A DNA stretch of 64,000 bases from Microbulbifer sp. A4B17 (GCF_003076275.1 NZ_CP029064.1:3048501-3112500); one strand, 5' to 3'. Counted from the first letter of the stretch, positions 45,670-57,115 are shown. Program-made: numbers and translations. The notes: a model not told the origin generated them from the sequence alone.

Positions 45670-46239
45670 CTATTCAACAGAAGTAGGCTTACCTAACCGA
45701 TACCAGTAATTAGACAAAAAGCCCCGGGCATCGGGTTTAGAAATCTGCCTGATAATTTCCGGGGCACCCGACCTACAGCGCCATTCATACATAGAGGCAC
45801 GGCCAGCCACTACCGCAGGAATGGTCCCGGAACTTTGATTATCTTTGCAATATGAAAGCATGGCACTACTCGGCTCCCGACTAGTGTCAGCTTTCTCATC
45901 ACAGGGGAGATTAGCCCCAACAAAGCAGGCATAGACACTTCCATCCATACATCGCCAATAAGTCCCCCTCGCGATCCAATCTTCAGGTATTTCTGCATCG
46001 AGATTGGCAGACTTTCGTAACCCCTCAACAATTGGTTGCGGCATAGCCGGGCCAGTAAAAGTCTTAACTGGATTGTCATCATTCACTACCCCCGCGCAAT
46101 ATTCAAAGGGATTACTGGATAGCTTGCCGCCTCCAGCGCTACTTACTTCAGAGTAGGCCGCAACGATCAATATCCATAACAGCAAAAATATACTCACGAC
46201 TAAAGCAGCCACTCCTAACATCATCCCGGTCCGCATCAT
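45670..46239 (-). CDS. Hypothetical membrane-anchored exported protein
   Basis: A 189-residue protein with one N-terminal transmembrane helix (GVAALVVSIFLLLWILIVAAY) and an outside domain with six cysteines (EYCAG, WRCMDG, YACFVG, LPCDEK, SYCKDN, WRCRSG), so probably three disulfides. Not recognised. Confidence 0.65.
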   Translation of the reverse strand: MMRTGMMLGVAALVVSIFLLLWILIVAAYSEVSSAGGGKLSSNPFEYCAGVVNDDNPVKTFTGPAMPQPIVEGLRKSANLDAEIPEDWIARGTYWRCMDGSVYACFVGANLPCDEKADTSREPSSAMLSYCKDNQSSGTIPAVVAGRASMYEWRCRSGAPEIIRQISKPDARGFLSNYWYRLGKPTSVE

Positions 46240-46500
46240 AAAGGGTTTACCTGCCCCCTAATTTTCACTCGCACCACCTAAGGGCCATATCCAAGGGTGT
46301 TAACAACTTTAGTATGGCGCCCTCCAGCACTTTACAAACTATCTTTTACTTTCCTCAGCAACCGAGCTTCTCAGGCGGCAGAAATCACAAACAGCAACTA
46401 TAATCATCTGAAGCGATTAAGCAGTGAGCAGAAGCCATCGAGCTAGAAAGCTGGTTTAAAAAATTCCAATAAAAACCCTGTTTTCATAAGGAGTAATCTG

Positions 46501-46746
46501 TTGATCAATCACTCCCCCTCAATTACAGACAAAGTGTCCACTCCAGAACTCCCACAGTGGATCAGTTGCCGCGAACGCCTGCCCCATAAAGGGGATGCCA
46601 CCAGCCGCGGTTATGTACGGGTAATATGGAAATCAACGAGATCTATTAATGGAGACACCAATACCACCTGGGAAGTGGGTATGGATCATTATGAAAATGC
46701 CAGCACTTACTTAGGTTGGATGCCAATAGTCAAGAATAAAAAGTAA
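46501..46746 (+). CDS. DUF551-like small protein
   Basis: An 81-residue protein. The pattern PQWISCRERLPHKGD near the start and YENASTYLGWMPI at the end resembles DUF551, a phage-associated domain (W-I-x-x-x-x-R-L-P ... H-W-M-P). TTG start at 46501 with AAGGAG 8 bases upstream. Isolated; no other phage genes nearby. Confidence 0.6.
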   Translation: MINHSPSITDKVSTPELPQWISCRERLPHKGDATSRGYVRVIWKSTRSINGDTNTTWEVGMDHYENASTYLGWMPIVKNKK

Positions 46747-47945
46747 AGTGTGCAAACTAACAATAAACCCAATTAAATATATCCGTACCGCAGTTGATGA
46801 TAATATTTCAAAGTGATTTTTTTAGCTGCTAGCTTTCAAATGACAGTAACTTTTGACCAATTTCGGTGACAAACTGAGTGACTGTTAGGATCAGAGAGAA
46901 TTTTGACGGGAAACCAGTACCTGAATATTGCCCGAATGTAAACTCTGCTAAAGCGTTACTATAGAAAAAAAAGTATTTATGCTTTCTACACTCCGTCCAG
47001 GCGCTGGAATTGGGGTTGCTTATCGAAACCGATATCGTCCTCATTCATAGAAGTTTTCGTCTTACAAGAACTACAACACTTAGCAATGGAAGACAATGCC
47101 AAATATACGGCCCTGGTCGCCAGCGTACTTGAAGATCTTTCGCTAGTGGATGCCATCAACAAAAGGGCCTCTTCAAATACTCAGAATTCACCTAGTGTTC
47201 TACCACGCATTTCGACCAGACTATGTTTGGGAAGCTATCGAGCTAATTAATCGCTACTCGAATGCCATGCTAGAAACTCCCCCATGATCTTGGCTCCTGC
47301 GCCTCTGTTCTATGATATATTTCGAGCCCTTATTGGCTCAGGCAGCCAGTATTGTGATTTGATCCAACTATTGATATTCGACCTGAGAAAGTCTAGAGCT
47401 GATAGAAATACTCACTCTTTTAATGACCACAAAAAATGGGCACCCTATCTAACAATACTGCCGACTGAATTTGACTAGAAAGGACCACAGCATCACAAAT
47501 GCACCCTTTTACCAACGTTTTTATCTTGAGACTTTTTTCTCACCAAGAAAAGTGAAAGCTGCGACTTGGCACTTCTATCAATTTACCTTTGCTAACTTTT
47601 TTGGCGTGCTAGCTACACAATTGGCACCTGGTTCCGATCCAAACATTACACTCGCCCCCTCGACGTAGAAATCAGCTTTCAACAGCCTCTTTTTGACTAC
47701 AATCAAACTGCGCCAATCGATATCCAATTAAGGCAATCTGGCGAGAAGTCCGCCAGATTCATCTTGCATTTCGCTGTTCAATCTTATCGTCAATGAAATG
47801 CATAGTCGGTTGATCATCGCCCGATCCTTGCGATGTGACCCCAGACACTATGCCTGGCCAGCTTGACACCCTGCTGGATATTTACCTTTTCGATTGCGCT
47901 TACTCAGTTCGACATTCCCATTGATGCAATAAATAGTGTTCAGTC
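46747..47945. other. Gene-poor region with probable transposase debris
   Basis: About 1.2 kb without an intact gene. An ATG frame at 47086-47250 (+) reads MEDNAKYTALVASVLEDLSL-VDAINKR, which recalls the N-terminal DUF4277 segment of IS1634-type transposases, then loses similarity. Frames at 47284 and 47471 are open but unrecognised. Read as a decayed insertion element. Confidence 0.4.
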
Positions 47946-50078
47946 ATGACCCAAATTGTAGAAAATGCCAATTCCAAGCAGCCCCCCCCACTCTCCATGG
48001 ATGAGCTGCTAAAAAGTGATCTAGTTGAGCGTGAAAACTCCTATTCGGGCTCGAAGTATTTTGGAATGAAAGGAGAAATTAATCAGCTCCTGATTACGGA
48101 AACAGCCAAAGACCTCGGGATGCAGGTCAATTACTACTCCAAAGAATTATACAAAGTGACATACCAAGGCAGATATGTACTCTTTTGTGCAAAATCTGCA
48201 TTGGTGTCTGAGGTCTATCGTGTTTGCGCACAACACAAGCACCTGGCTAAAGCCTTGCTCGCTAGGCATGGTGTCCCCGTAGCCGAGGGTCGAGTTTTCG
48301 AAGATATCGAATCTGCAACAGACTATTTTTCAACGCTTGACTACCCCGTTGCAGTAAAGCCAGCGACCGGTAGCCATGGCCGGGGTATTACCACCGGGAT
48401 TGCAGCAGTCGATGTATTCCGAGATGCCTGGGAAACTGCCAGCGCCAAGTCAAATAAAATCATTGTCGAACGCCATATTAGCGGCTGCGACTTAAGGGTG
48501 AATGTCATCGGGGGCCGCGCTGTGTCTGCTTGCCTCAGAATTGCACCCAACGTCATAGGAGACGGTAGACAGAACATTGACGAACTAATTTCCGCGAAAA
48601 ACAAAAAACGCAGAGACAATCCAAAGCATCGGCTGGAATCGGAGTACATTCGCAGAACAGAATTACTCGACATAAATGGTATCTCACGCGAAACTGTGCC
48701 TGCCGAAGGGGAGCGTATCTGGTTGTCAGGGGTGGCAAACATTTCTGCCGGAGGAGAGGGTGTTCAGTTATTGGATCGACTCGACAACAGGATCATTCAG
48801 ATCGCAGAGCGTGCGGCCAATGTACTCTCTGGAGTTCACTATGTTGGAGTAGATCTTATAGTTCCTGATTATTCCACAGGAAAAAACTGCACCGCCTATG
48901 TGCTCGAAGTCAACACAAACTCTGCAACTTCAGTATCAGTATTTCCGGATTTTGGCAGACCTATCGACCTTCCAAAGTTACTGCTGGAATATCTATTTAG
49001 CACCTCAGGACCTGCTCGCAAGATCTCGTACGCGGAGAAAGACCATTATTGTTCTGAGCTCCCCCCAGTAAAGCTCGCTGAGCCATGGAGTTACCCATTC
49101 TACACACCAAAATCCAGGAGTCGACAAAACACTTTAATCAATCTGGCAGCGTACAAATACGATCTGAAATCCTACAACATCAGTACCGGTATTACTGGTA
49201 TCCTATGCGGCGATAAGCATGTCCTGTTTCATCAATCGACACCCGATGTTGTGCCTCAAATCGCACGCCGCGCCTGCCTAAACAGTGTATTACGAAACGA
49301 AAGACTCAACAAAGCAGGAATCAATACAAGCTTGACCTCACCTGATAGTAATCCGGGTAAAGTGCCTTCTCAGCTTCGAAAATATCGTGCGCTTGTTATT
49401 GATGGACAGGTTGTTGCTGCGCTGGAAAGAGGCGTAGCCCCGAGCCCTGATTCTGAGAACAATAATATTGAGATACACCAACAGCTTTTCGGAGAGCTGT
49501 TTCGTGATATCAGTGATTTATTGCATTCAGACTTCGCGGCTATTGCGACTCAATCCGTAGAAGCACTATTTAATCCATTGATTGCGGGAGTCGATATCGT
49601 AACAGAAGACATCAGCCAGCCATTAACCACTCAGTACTGGATGGTAAGCCATGTCACCTGCAGTCCCTCGCTGGATTGGCATTACTTTCCCACTTATGGT
49701 GTTGGGCGTGATGTCGCCTCAGCATTACTGCTGCGACTCTTTCCCAAGCTGGAAGAGACAGCACCGAAATTGCAACATTGGAAAATCAAGGTCAAAGGCA
49801 AAGTACAAGGAATTGGTTATCGAAAGTGGGTTCAACGTACAGCATTCAGGAAAGGCATTGTCGGAAAGGTATTAAATAAGCCTGACAAAAGCGTTGAAAT
49901 ATGGGCGCAAGGCTCTCATACGGCCCTTGCTTCATTACTTGACCGATGTGCATATGGCCCACAAGACAAGCCTCGCTTCGATGTCGACCTGGAACCTCTC
50001 CCGGTTAGGGAATATCAAGGCTTCGGCGTTGATCAGTCAAGTTCCGCCCCGGATCCTGGAAGCTCTCTGAATGAGTGA
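47946..50078 (+). CDS. ATP-grasp ligase (cyanophycin synthetase/GshAB-like) fused to an acylphosphatase domain
   Basis: A 710-residue fusion. Residues about 95-350 form an ATP-grasp domain: HLAKALLARHGVPVAEG, the ATP-binding YPVAVKPATGSHGRGI, IVERHISGCDLRVNVIGG, GVDLIV and the Mg-binding EVNTNSATSVSVFP, closest in style to cyanophycin synthetase and GshAB. Residues about 395-605 look like a second, shortened ATP-grasp half ending WHYFPTYGVGRDVASALL. Residues about 612-692 are an acylphosphatase: KVKGKVQGIGYRKWVQ has the GxVQGxxxR active-site loop (catalytic Arg kept) and the strand KVLNKPDKSVEIWAQG has the Asn position. ATP-grasp enzymes make acyl-phosphates; the fused domain could hydrolyse or police them. 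No ligase partner gene adjoins. Substrates unknown. Confidence 0.85.
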   Translation: MTQIVENANSKQPPPLSMDELLKSDLVERENSYSGSKYFGMKGEINQLLITETAKDLGMQVNYYSKELYKVTYQGRYVLFCAKSALVSEVYRVCAQHKHLAKALLARHGVPVAEGRVFEDIESATDYFSTLDYPVAVKPATGSHGRGITTGIAAVDVFRDAWETASAKSNKIIVERHISGCDLRVNVIGGRAVSACLRIAPNVIGDGRQNIDELISAKNKKRRDNPKHRLESEYIRRTELLDINGISRETVPAEGERIWLSGVANISAGGEGVQLLDRLDNRIIQIAERAANVLSGVHYVGVDLIVPDYSTGKNCTAYVLEVNTNSATSVSVFPDFGRPIDLPKLLLEYLFSTSGPARKISYAEKDHYCSELPPVKLAEPWSYPFYTPKSRSRQNTLINLAAYKYDLKSYNISTGITGILCGDKHVLFHQSTPDVVPQIARRACLNSVLRNERLNKAGINTSLTSPDSNPGKVPSQLRKYRALVIDGQVVAALERGVAPSPDSENNNIEIHQQLFGELFRDISDLLHSDFAAIATQSVEALFNPLIAGVDIVTEDISQPLTTQYWMVSHVTCSPSLDWHYFPTYGVGRDVASALLLRLFPKLEETAPKLQHWKIKVKGKVQGIGYRKWVQRTAFRKGIVGKVLNKPDKSVEIWAQGSHTALASLLDRCAYGPQDKPRFDVDLEPLPVREYQGFGVDQSSSAPDPGSSLNE

Positions 50079-50339
50079 GGCTTTAGCAACTATTAATCGC
50101 TTCTCAAAATAATGAGCCCGCTCTGTTACTGACCCCATTGCTACCGGCCCCCTCAACAGGGCCGGAAGATGTTTACAGCGATTTTACCGTTTAGTGAATT
50201 CAGTCGTGCCCAAGTGGGAAGACACGAAAAACAAACTGGATGCTATGGCGAATTTGATCCTGGGTGATACTCTGGCTTTTTCACCAACCTGCACATAAGT
50301 TATCTAAAGTAGATCGCTGTCACACTACGGAAAGCCGAC

Positions 50340-51644
50340 ATGCAAAAATCGCCATGGGTTGAAAACGCCATCGCAAAAGCGGATGCACACTGGCAGGCAT
50401 CCAAGCCCACCATTGAAGGAAAAGTATTCAGTGATGTACAGGACAGCCAGGGTCTTCAGTATGTCGATATCGTGATGGAAGGTGGCGGCATGCTGGGTAT
50501 CGCCCTGGTGGGATATACCTATATTCTCGAAAAGGCGGGAATTCGGTTTCGCAAAATTGCGGGAACCTCAGCAGGCGCCATCAATGCGCTCTTCTTAGCA
50601 GCGGCCGGTACGCCGAGCACCGGCAAGAGCGAAAAACTCCTGAGTATCCTGGCCAATGCGGACTTTGCCAGTTTTGAAGATGGCGAGCGCTATGCCCGAA
50701 AAACGGTACAGCGCCTACTCAAGGGAAAAGGATTAATAAGCAGTTTGGCGCTGCACCCCTTCGATTCTATTCGCACCTTGCGGCACCTGCTCAGACATAA
50801 GGGGCTAAACCCGGGAGATACCTTTACCCAGTGGCTACAAACAGAATTGAAACAACTGGGCATCACCAACACCGCACAGCTCAATCAGAGAATTAACCAG
50901 TTCCCACAGCTTCTGTACCGTGGCACACCGGACCACCTGATAGGCAGCGGCGAAGTTGCCCTGGTAGCAGCCGATATCACAACCGAGACCCGCGCGGTGT
51001 TTCCAGCTAAGGCACCGCTCTACTTCGACAATCCGAACGCAGTAAACCCTGCGGAGTTTGTGCGTGCCTCCATGTCAGTACCCGGCTTCTTTAAGCCCTA
51101 CACCGTAAAGGGCATCCCCCAGTTAAATGAATGCAATACTGTCGCCGAGAATTGGCGCAGCATTAAAGGCATTGGCGATCCCAAGCGATTTTTTCGCGCT
51201 GGCTTTCCCAAAGATATTGAATTCGTCGACGGCGGCCTTGTCTCCAACTTCCCCTTCGATATCTTCCATAAACCTATAGGTACTCCCAAATTGCCCACCT
51301 TTGGTATCAAGTTGGAAGTGGATCTGTACCAGCCAAAATCAGATAAGATAGGAAGGTTTGCAATGGGGCTGATCAGCACTTGTCGCAATATGCTCGACAA
51401 CCATGTGCGCGCGAGCTTGAATGCTGAATATCATGCGCTGGTAAAAGAAATCCCCATCAACCCCACCGATACCGGAGAAAACCCGCACTGGCTGGATTTC
51501 TCCATGCCGAACCACCACTGCGAACACCTGTTCTTATCCGGCGTCAATGCAGCTATTGAGTTTTTGAATCAGGGATTCCATTGGGAGGATTACCTGGTGT
51601 TGCGCCAACCGGACTCTTTCTATACAGGGGAAAAGCTGGCTTAA
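50340..51644 (+). CDS. Patatin-like phospholipase
   Basis: A 434-residue patatin. The oxyanion loop EGGGMLGI (about 41-48), nucleophile GTSAGAINAL (G-x-S-x-G, about 79-88) and catalytic Asp in FVDGGLVSNFPFDIF (D-G-G) are all present. Patatins hydrolyse acyl lipids; some are secreted toxins, others lipid-metabolism enzymes. No signal peptide is visible. Single gene. Confidence 0.92.
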   Translation: MQKSPWVENAIAKADAHWQASKPTIEGKVFSDVQDSQGLQYVDIVMEGGGMLGIALVGYTYILEKAGIRFRKIAGTSAGAINALFLAAAGTPSTGKSEKLLSILANADFASFEDGERYARKTVQRLLKGKGLISSLALHPFDSIRTLRHLLRHKGLNPGDTFTQWLQTELKQLGITNTAQLNQRINQFPQLLYRGTPDHLIGSGEVALVAADITTETRAVFPAKAPLYFDNPNAVNPAEFVRASMSVPGFFKPYTVKGIPQLNECNTVAENWRSIKGIGDPKRFFRAGFPKDIEFVDGGLVSNFPFDIFHKPIGTPKLPTFGIKLEVDLYQPKSDKIGRFAMGLISTCRNMLDNHVRASLNAEYHALVKEIPINPTDTGENPHWLDFSMPNHHCEHLFLSGVNAAIEFLNQGFHWEDYLVLRQPDSFYTGEKLA

Positions 51645-51688
51645 ATACAGGCCCGAAGCGATAGCCGCACCGGGCCCAGTACTCTCAT

Positions 51689-53368
51689 TTAGAAAGAGCG
51701 ACGACGGTAAGAGCGGTAATCCGCACGCCAGAAGTTGCGCTCAAGAGAGCGCTCTAAATGCTCACGGCTTACCTTGGGAGCAACGCCATCCAATTGCGCT
51801 TGGGCAGCCACCGCCCTGGCAATATGCATACTCACTTCACGAATATCATTCAGGTGTGGCAATAAAGCCCCCTCTCCTTCCTTCACCACCGGCGCCTGCT
51901 CTGCCAGGGCGTTGGATGCTGCCATCAACATACTGTCAGTTACTTTGGATGCACCAGAAGCAATCACGCCGAGACCAATGCCCGGGAATATATAGACATT
52001 GTTACATTGCGCTACGGCATAGTGATGGCCATCGATCTCTACCGCTGCAAAGGGGCTGCCGGTAGCCACCAAGGCCTCACCCTTGGTCCAGCTGAATATC
52101 TCAGTTGGGGTCGCTTCAGCCCGGGAAGTGGGGTTTGACAGTGGCATTACCAAAGGACGACGGTGCCCCTTGTGCAATGCTTCGATTACTGGCTGGGTAA
52201 ACAAACCGCCCTGCCCCGAAACACCAATCAGGATGCTGGGCTCAACATTGCCGATCAATGTTTCAAGATTCCAGCTGGACACCCCATCGTACTTGCTCGG
52301 GTCCTGAGCCAGGGCCGCCTGGAAGTCATGCAGACCTTTCATATCAGAAGTCACAAGCCCATAGCGATCGAACATAAAGATCTGTTCACGAGCCTCTGCA
52401 TCGGAAAGGCCAGCCTGCACTTTTGCACTGACGATTTGCTCAGCAATACCACACCCCGCTGAGCCGGCACCCACTATCGTCACCTTCTGCGCGGTAAGGG
52501 TTTCCTGCCAGGTCTTACAGGCGGCCAGGATAGTACCCAGTGCTACAGAAGCCGTGCCCTGAATATCATCATTAAAACAGCACAGACGATCGCGATAGCG
52601 CTCTAACAACGGCGTGGCATTGGTTTGGGCAAAGTCCTCAAACTGAACCAATACCTTAGGCCAGCGACGTTTTACCGCTTCAATAAATTGCTCCAGGAAT
52701 TCATCGTACTCTTCCTGGGAAATTCGCTCATGGCGCCACCCCATATACATGGGATCATTCAGCAAAGTGCGGTTATTGGTGCCTACATCCAGGGTCACAG
52801 GCAAGGTATAAGCCGGGCTGATGCCTCCACAAGCGGTATAAAGGGAGAGCTTGCCAATGGGGATACCCATGCCGCCGATACCCTGGTCACCCAACCCGAG
52901 AATCCGCTCGCCATCGGTCACCACAATTACCTTGACGTTCTCTTTAGTGGCGCTACGCAGAATATCGTCGATATATTCCCGGTCAGGATAGGAGACAAAT
53001 AATCCCCGGTGGTTGCGATAAATACTGGAGAACTCTTCGCAGGCTGCACCTACAGTGGGGGTGTAGATAATCGGCAGCATCTCTTCAGTATGGTGCTCGA
53101 TCAGGTAAAAGAACAACGTCTCGTTGTCGTCCTGGATTCCCCTTAGGTAAATATGTTTTTCCAGACCAGTCTTACATTGCTGGTATTGGAGGTAAGCGCG
53201 CTTGGCCTGCTCCTCAATCGTCTCAACGGTATTCGGCAGAAGACCGACCAGATTAAATTCGAGACGCTCTTCCAAGCTAAACGCACTGCCTTTATTGAGC
53301 AGCGGTATTTCCAAAAGGGAGGGACCTGCATGGGGGATGTAAAGTGGACGTTTTTCGTTGTTACTCAT
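51689..53368 (-). CDS. maeA: NAD-dependent malic enzyme
   Basis: A 559-residue malic enzyme converting malate to pyruvate, CO2 and NADH. Motifs: [42 protein letters not shown] (region about 157-181), the divalent-metal FEDFAQTNA and [12 protein letters not shown], and nucleotide binding [15 protein letters not shown]. Length and order match E. coli MaeA (SfcA). Start chosen at 53368 ([13 protein letters not shown]); the frame is open to 53440. Single gene. Confidence 0.95.
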   Translation of the reverse strand: MSNNEKRPLYIPHAGPSLLEIPLLNKGSAFSLEERLEFNLVGLLPNTVETIEEQAKRAYLQYQQCKTGLEKHIYLRGIQDDNETLFFYLIEHHTEEMLPIIYTPTVGAACEEFSSIYRNHRGLFVSYPDREYIDDILRSATKENVKVIVVTDGERILGLGDQGIGGMGIPIGKLSLYTACGGISPAYTLPVTLDVGTNNRTLLNDPMYMGWRHERISQEEYDEFLEQFIEAVKRRWPKVLVQFEDFAQTNATPLLERYRDRLCCFNDDIQGTASVALGTILAACKTWQETLTAQKVTIVGAGSAGCGIAEQIVSAKVQAGLSDAEAREQIFMFDRYGLVTSDMKGLHDFQAALAQDPSKYDGVSSWNLETLIGNVEPSILIGVSGQGGLFTQPVIEALHKGHRRPLVMPLSNPTSRAEATPTEIFSWTKGEALVATGSPFAAVEIDGHHYAVAQCNNVYIFPGIGLGVIASGASKVTDSMLMAASNALAEQAPVVKEGEGALLPHLNDIREVSMHIARAVAAQAQLDGVAPKVSREHLERSLERNFWRADYRSYRRRSF

Positions 53369-53651
53369 ATGCCTGTTTTGCCTATCGCTCGAAGCGATGA
53401 TTATTGCGTAGCCATATTTAGATATGACTGAATTAGCCAACCTTGTTCTTGAAGCTGCATAAATGTGCTAACTCAACTAGGGCCGGAAGACTATCTATTG
53501 TGCAGATAGATAACAAGTGCCCCTGCGTGGCCCAATTCACGATTAAAACAGGGCGCTCAACTATGCTAGCTGTAATTTAGCTCTCCCTCGCAATGAATTC
53601 TTTTAAGTTGAAAAGCTACCTGCCGCATTCAGGAAAATGGAGTTGCCATTG

Positions 53652-55607
53652 ATGCATATGAGTAAAGCTGGACTAACCTCACTCCTCTTTATTCCTGCAC
53701 TCAGCCTTTGCAGCTGCGATAAAAATCACGACACCGACAAAAATACAAACTCAAAAGTCGCAGAGATAGAGACTGCAAGTGAGGGTAAACGGAAGCCACT
53801 AACCGCTATGGCACTTGAGATAAAAGCGGAGATGGACGCCCAACGGGACAGCGATAAGCGCATCGCTCGCAATGTCTATTTTGGCGATACACATGTCCAT
53901 ACTGGCTGGTCGGTGGATGCGGGACTGGATGGCGCAATTCTCACTCCCGATGACGCCTATCGATTTGCCCTGGGAGAAACTGTTACCTCCAACAGCGGAC
54001 TGAAAGCCAAGCTCAGCCGCCCTTATGACTGGTTCATGATCACCGATCATTCAGACGGTATGGGAGTTATCAGCGAGATCGTCGATGGCAACCCGGAAAT
54101 GATGTCCAACGCCACCCTGAAAAAATGGCACGAGGCATTAATTTCAGGCAGCGAAGAGGCGACCAATGAAGCCAAAAGTGAAGTCATCGTGCTTCAATCA
54201 GAAGGCAAACTGCCCGAACAGGTTATGGATCCCAAATGGATGAAATCTGCCTGGGAAAAAACTGTTGAAACCGCAGAGAAATATTACAAGCCCGGAGAAT
54301 TTTCTACCTTTATCGCCTTTGAGTGGACGGTAAACGCCAACGGTGGCGACAACCTGCACCGCAATATTATTTTCCGTGATAGTGCAGATCGCACAAAGTC
54401 CCTGCTCCCCCTGACCACCTTTGATACCGAAAACCCAGTAAAACTCTGGGAATGGATGAAAGACTACGAAGACAAAACCGGCGGCCGGGTACTCGCTATC
54501 CCCATAACGGTAATATGTCCAATGGCCGTATGTTTATCGAGCGGCAGCTTGATGACTCCGGACTCACTCCGGAGTGGGCACAAATGCGCGCCCGCTATGA
54601 ACCTCTTTATGAGCTGGTGCAGGTGAAGGGGCAAAGCGAGTCACACCCGGCCCTCTCACCAGAGGATGAATTCGCTAATTGGGACCTCTGGGATAGAGGT
54701 AACCTGATCCTAAAGCCCAAGCCCCCCGGTGCCCTGCAGTACGAATACTGGAGGGAGGCGCTCAAGTCCGGACTGCGTCTGGAAGAGCAGCTGGGAACCA
54801 ACCCGTTCGTGCTGGGTGCCAACGCCGCCACCGATACCCATACAGGCCTGTCCACTCCCATCCAGGAAAACATCTTTGGCAAGTTCAAAACTCTGGAGCC
54901 GAGCAACAAGGAGCGCTGGGCTTTCCCCCTGCGAAAAGGTGTTGGCGGAGAGTACTTCGGCTGGGAACAAACAGCATCGGGCATTACGGGCGTCTGGGCC
55001 AACGAGAACACCCGAGAGTCAATATGGGATGCGATGTACCGCAAGGGGACTTTCACCACCACTGGGCCAAGAATATCCGTTCGCTTTTTTGGTGGTTACG
55101 ACTTTAGCGACCGGGATATTCGTGGTGACCTGGTGGCCAATGGCTAGTGCCAATGGGGGAAAACTACCTCAAGCCAATAAAGGGCAAACCCCAACTTTCC
55201 TTATCGCTGCACTGAAAGATCCAGGGGGCGCCAACCTGGACCACATTCAAATTATCAAAGGCTGGTTGGATAGCAGCGGGCTCACCCAAGAAAAGATCTT
55301 TAATGTGAAGTGGTCTGGAAATCGTAAGATGGATCCCGAGGGGAAACTACTGCCGGTAGGAAACACGGTTAATCTGGAGACTGCCGAATACACCAACACC
55401 ATAGGCTCCCCTCAACTCATCCGGGTATTTAAAGACCCCAGCTTTAACTCCAAGGAGAGGGCGGTCTACTACCTGCGCGCCCTGGAGATACCCACTCCGC
55501 GTTGGACTCTATATGACAAGGTGCGTTTCGGCATTGAAATGGATGAAGAAGTCCCCCTGATCCAACAGGGGCGGGCTTTCAGCTCACCCATCTGGTATTC
55601 GCCCTGA
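53652..55607 (+). pseudogene. DUF3604 exported protein, broken by frameshifts
   Basis: A lipoprotein-type signal (LTSLLFIPALSLCSC) is followed by the DUF3604 body across three frames. Frame one runs to RVLAIP (about 54504): NVYFGDTHVHTGWSVDAG, WFMITDHSDGMGV. Frame two carries HNGNMSNGRMFIERQL to GDLVANG (TAG at 55145). Frame three carries LPQANKGQTPTFLIAALKDP to IWYSP (55607). At 54504 one more C (ATCCCCCAT) restores the frame; at about 55145-55168 at least one further indel is needed, perhaps in the G5 run. DUF3604 has PHP-phosphoesterase-like DxHxH and HSD metal motifs. Either decayed or misread. Confidence 0.85.
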
Positions 55608-55639
55608 AGCCAAAGAACTCACTGGTGCAGCTGTAGCTT

Positions 55640-56089
55640 TTACTTGATGCCGATGGCAATTTGGACCTCATTACCGTCGACATACTGCTCAAAGTCCGTT
55701 GTGAAAGCGCGCTTATGGGGGCAATCTTCCGCAGTAAAGTATCCCCAGACCTCGCTCCACAGATCAATTACGACCTGGGGCATATCTCCCTTCGCTGAAA
55801 ATATTAAGTATTTGCCAGGTTGTATTTGTATCTCTTTGAACTCTTCAGACATATCCATCGACAGCATATCTGAACAAGCATAAACATCAAATAAGCCTGT
55901 GTGATCCGATTCATAGTTGGAGTAAACACCAAATACCTTTGGATTGCCCCTCAATTTCGGGGCAGCCTCTGCACCAAACTTATTCCATATTGGCGCTATT
56001 TTCGCCTTTTGGGGATCGGCCTCATCAGCATTCTTAGTACGGGTATAAAAACCCACCAGATCCAAACTTTCTAATTCTCTAACTTCCAT
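55640..56089 (-). CDS. GyrI-like / AraC-effector-binding-domain protein
   Basis: A 149-residue stand-alone effector-binding domain (Cass2/GyrI-like): VGFYTRTKNAD, AKIAPIWNKFGAEAAPK, VFGVYSNYESDHTGLFDVYACSD, and IQPGKYLIFSAKGDMPQVVIDLWSEVWGYF (region 91-120). Such domains bind cationic drugs or small molecules. Ends convergent with the DUF3604 locus. Confidence 0.85.
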   Translation of the reverse strand: MEVRELESLDLVGFYTRTKNADEADPQKAKIAPIWNKFGAEAAPKLRGNPKVFGVYSNYESDHTGLFDVYACSDMLSMDMSEEFKEIQIQPGKYLIFSAKGDMPQVVIDLWSEVWGYFTAEDCPHKRAFTTDFEQYVDGNEVQIAIGIK

Positions 56090-56194
56090 TGCCTCAGGCC
56101 ATTTATGTAATTATTGATAGAAGGCCAAATACTATAACAGCCCAAAGGAAACTGGCCAGACGTTCGGGGGCACAACGAGTCACAAGCACCGATG

Positions 56195-57115
56195 TCAAGC
56201 ACACCGCCTGGATTTTTGCCTTACTTCTGAGGGCGGGTGTCCATACATCGACTTATAGAGCTGGGTAAAATAAGATTGACTTGAAAAGCCACTATCCAAG
56301 GCGATATCAACCAATCGCTTATTCGTGGTTCTCAATTGAACATCGGCATACTGTAGTCTCCGCTCATTAATCCAGGATTTTGGTGACTCCGCTTTAAATA
56401 CCTGGCGAAACATATTCTTAAAGGATGTAAGACTCATTCCTATTTGCTTAGCATAATTCGCCACAGACCAGTGCTGAGTCACGTTTGATTCCATAAACCG
56501 GCGAAAACGCTCATTGGCAGGGTTAACCTGTTGGAGCAGTTCGTCGGCCAAGCGGCATCCACAAGTACCTTTTAGCTTTATAAGCAGCAACTCTTCAAGC
56601 TTTAAATAATTTAAAGTCTCATCGTGCAAATTGCTAAACACATTGAGTGTATCCAGGGTAAGTCGTGTCAGGTTGCACTCAGGAAAAATAAAAGGGTCCC
56701 CCTTAGGGACCATTGTCACATCAGGTAATACTGCATGCCCGTTCTTTGCTTTTATCAACACTCGGGTATGCCTCTCATAAAATTGAGTCAGCATTGCGGA
56801 ACTTATGCTGGCACAGATCAACAAGAGCCCCTCTCCCTCGGACGGGTTAGTAGCGACATAACGATCAAGCGCACCCGATAGCCAAACCTGCCCAGGTTCC
56901 ATACGGAATTGACGGACACCACAAGTGATATCAGTAGCGCCATCAATCGCCATTAAAAGGTTAAATCCAAACGAGAAACCAAGTGAAACATTATCACCTG
57001 GTGAAACAAGTATCTTTTGAAACTTAAACAAATCACCTGAGTACTTACACTCAAATGAAGCTTTCTGTCTTAGGGGACTGTTCAATTCCTTTTGTGGGGC
57101 AATCATCGAATTCAC
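56195..57115 (-). CDS. AraC-family transcriptional regulator
   Basis: A 306-residue AraC/XylS regulator with an N-terminal cupin-like effector part and a C-terminal double helix-turn-helix: HWSVANYAKQIGMSLTSFKNMFRQ (about 215-238) and LVDIALDSGFSSQSYFTQLYKSMYGHPPSEVR (region 264-295). Effector and targets unknown; the neighbouring GyrI-like gene is a candidate. The first Met at 57115 is followed by another at 57106 that could also serve. Confidence 0.9.
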   Translation of the reverse strand: MNSMIAPQKELNSPLRQKASFECKYSGDLFKFQKILVSPGDNVSLGFSFGFNLLMAIDGATDITCGVRQFRMEPGQVWLSGALDRYVATNPSEGEGLLLICASISSAMLTQFYERHTRVLIKAKNGHAVLPDVTMVPKGDPFIFPECNLTRLTLDTLNVFSNLHDETLNYLKLEELLLIKLKGTCGCRLADELLQQVNPANERFRRFMESNVTQHWSVANYAKQIGMSLTSFKNMFRQVFKAESPKSWINERRLQYADVQLRTTNKRLVDIALDSGFSSQSYFTQLYKSMYGHPPSEVRQKSRRCA

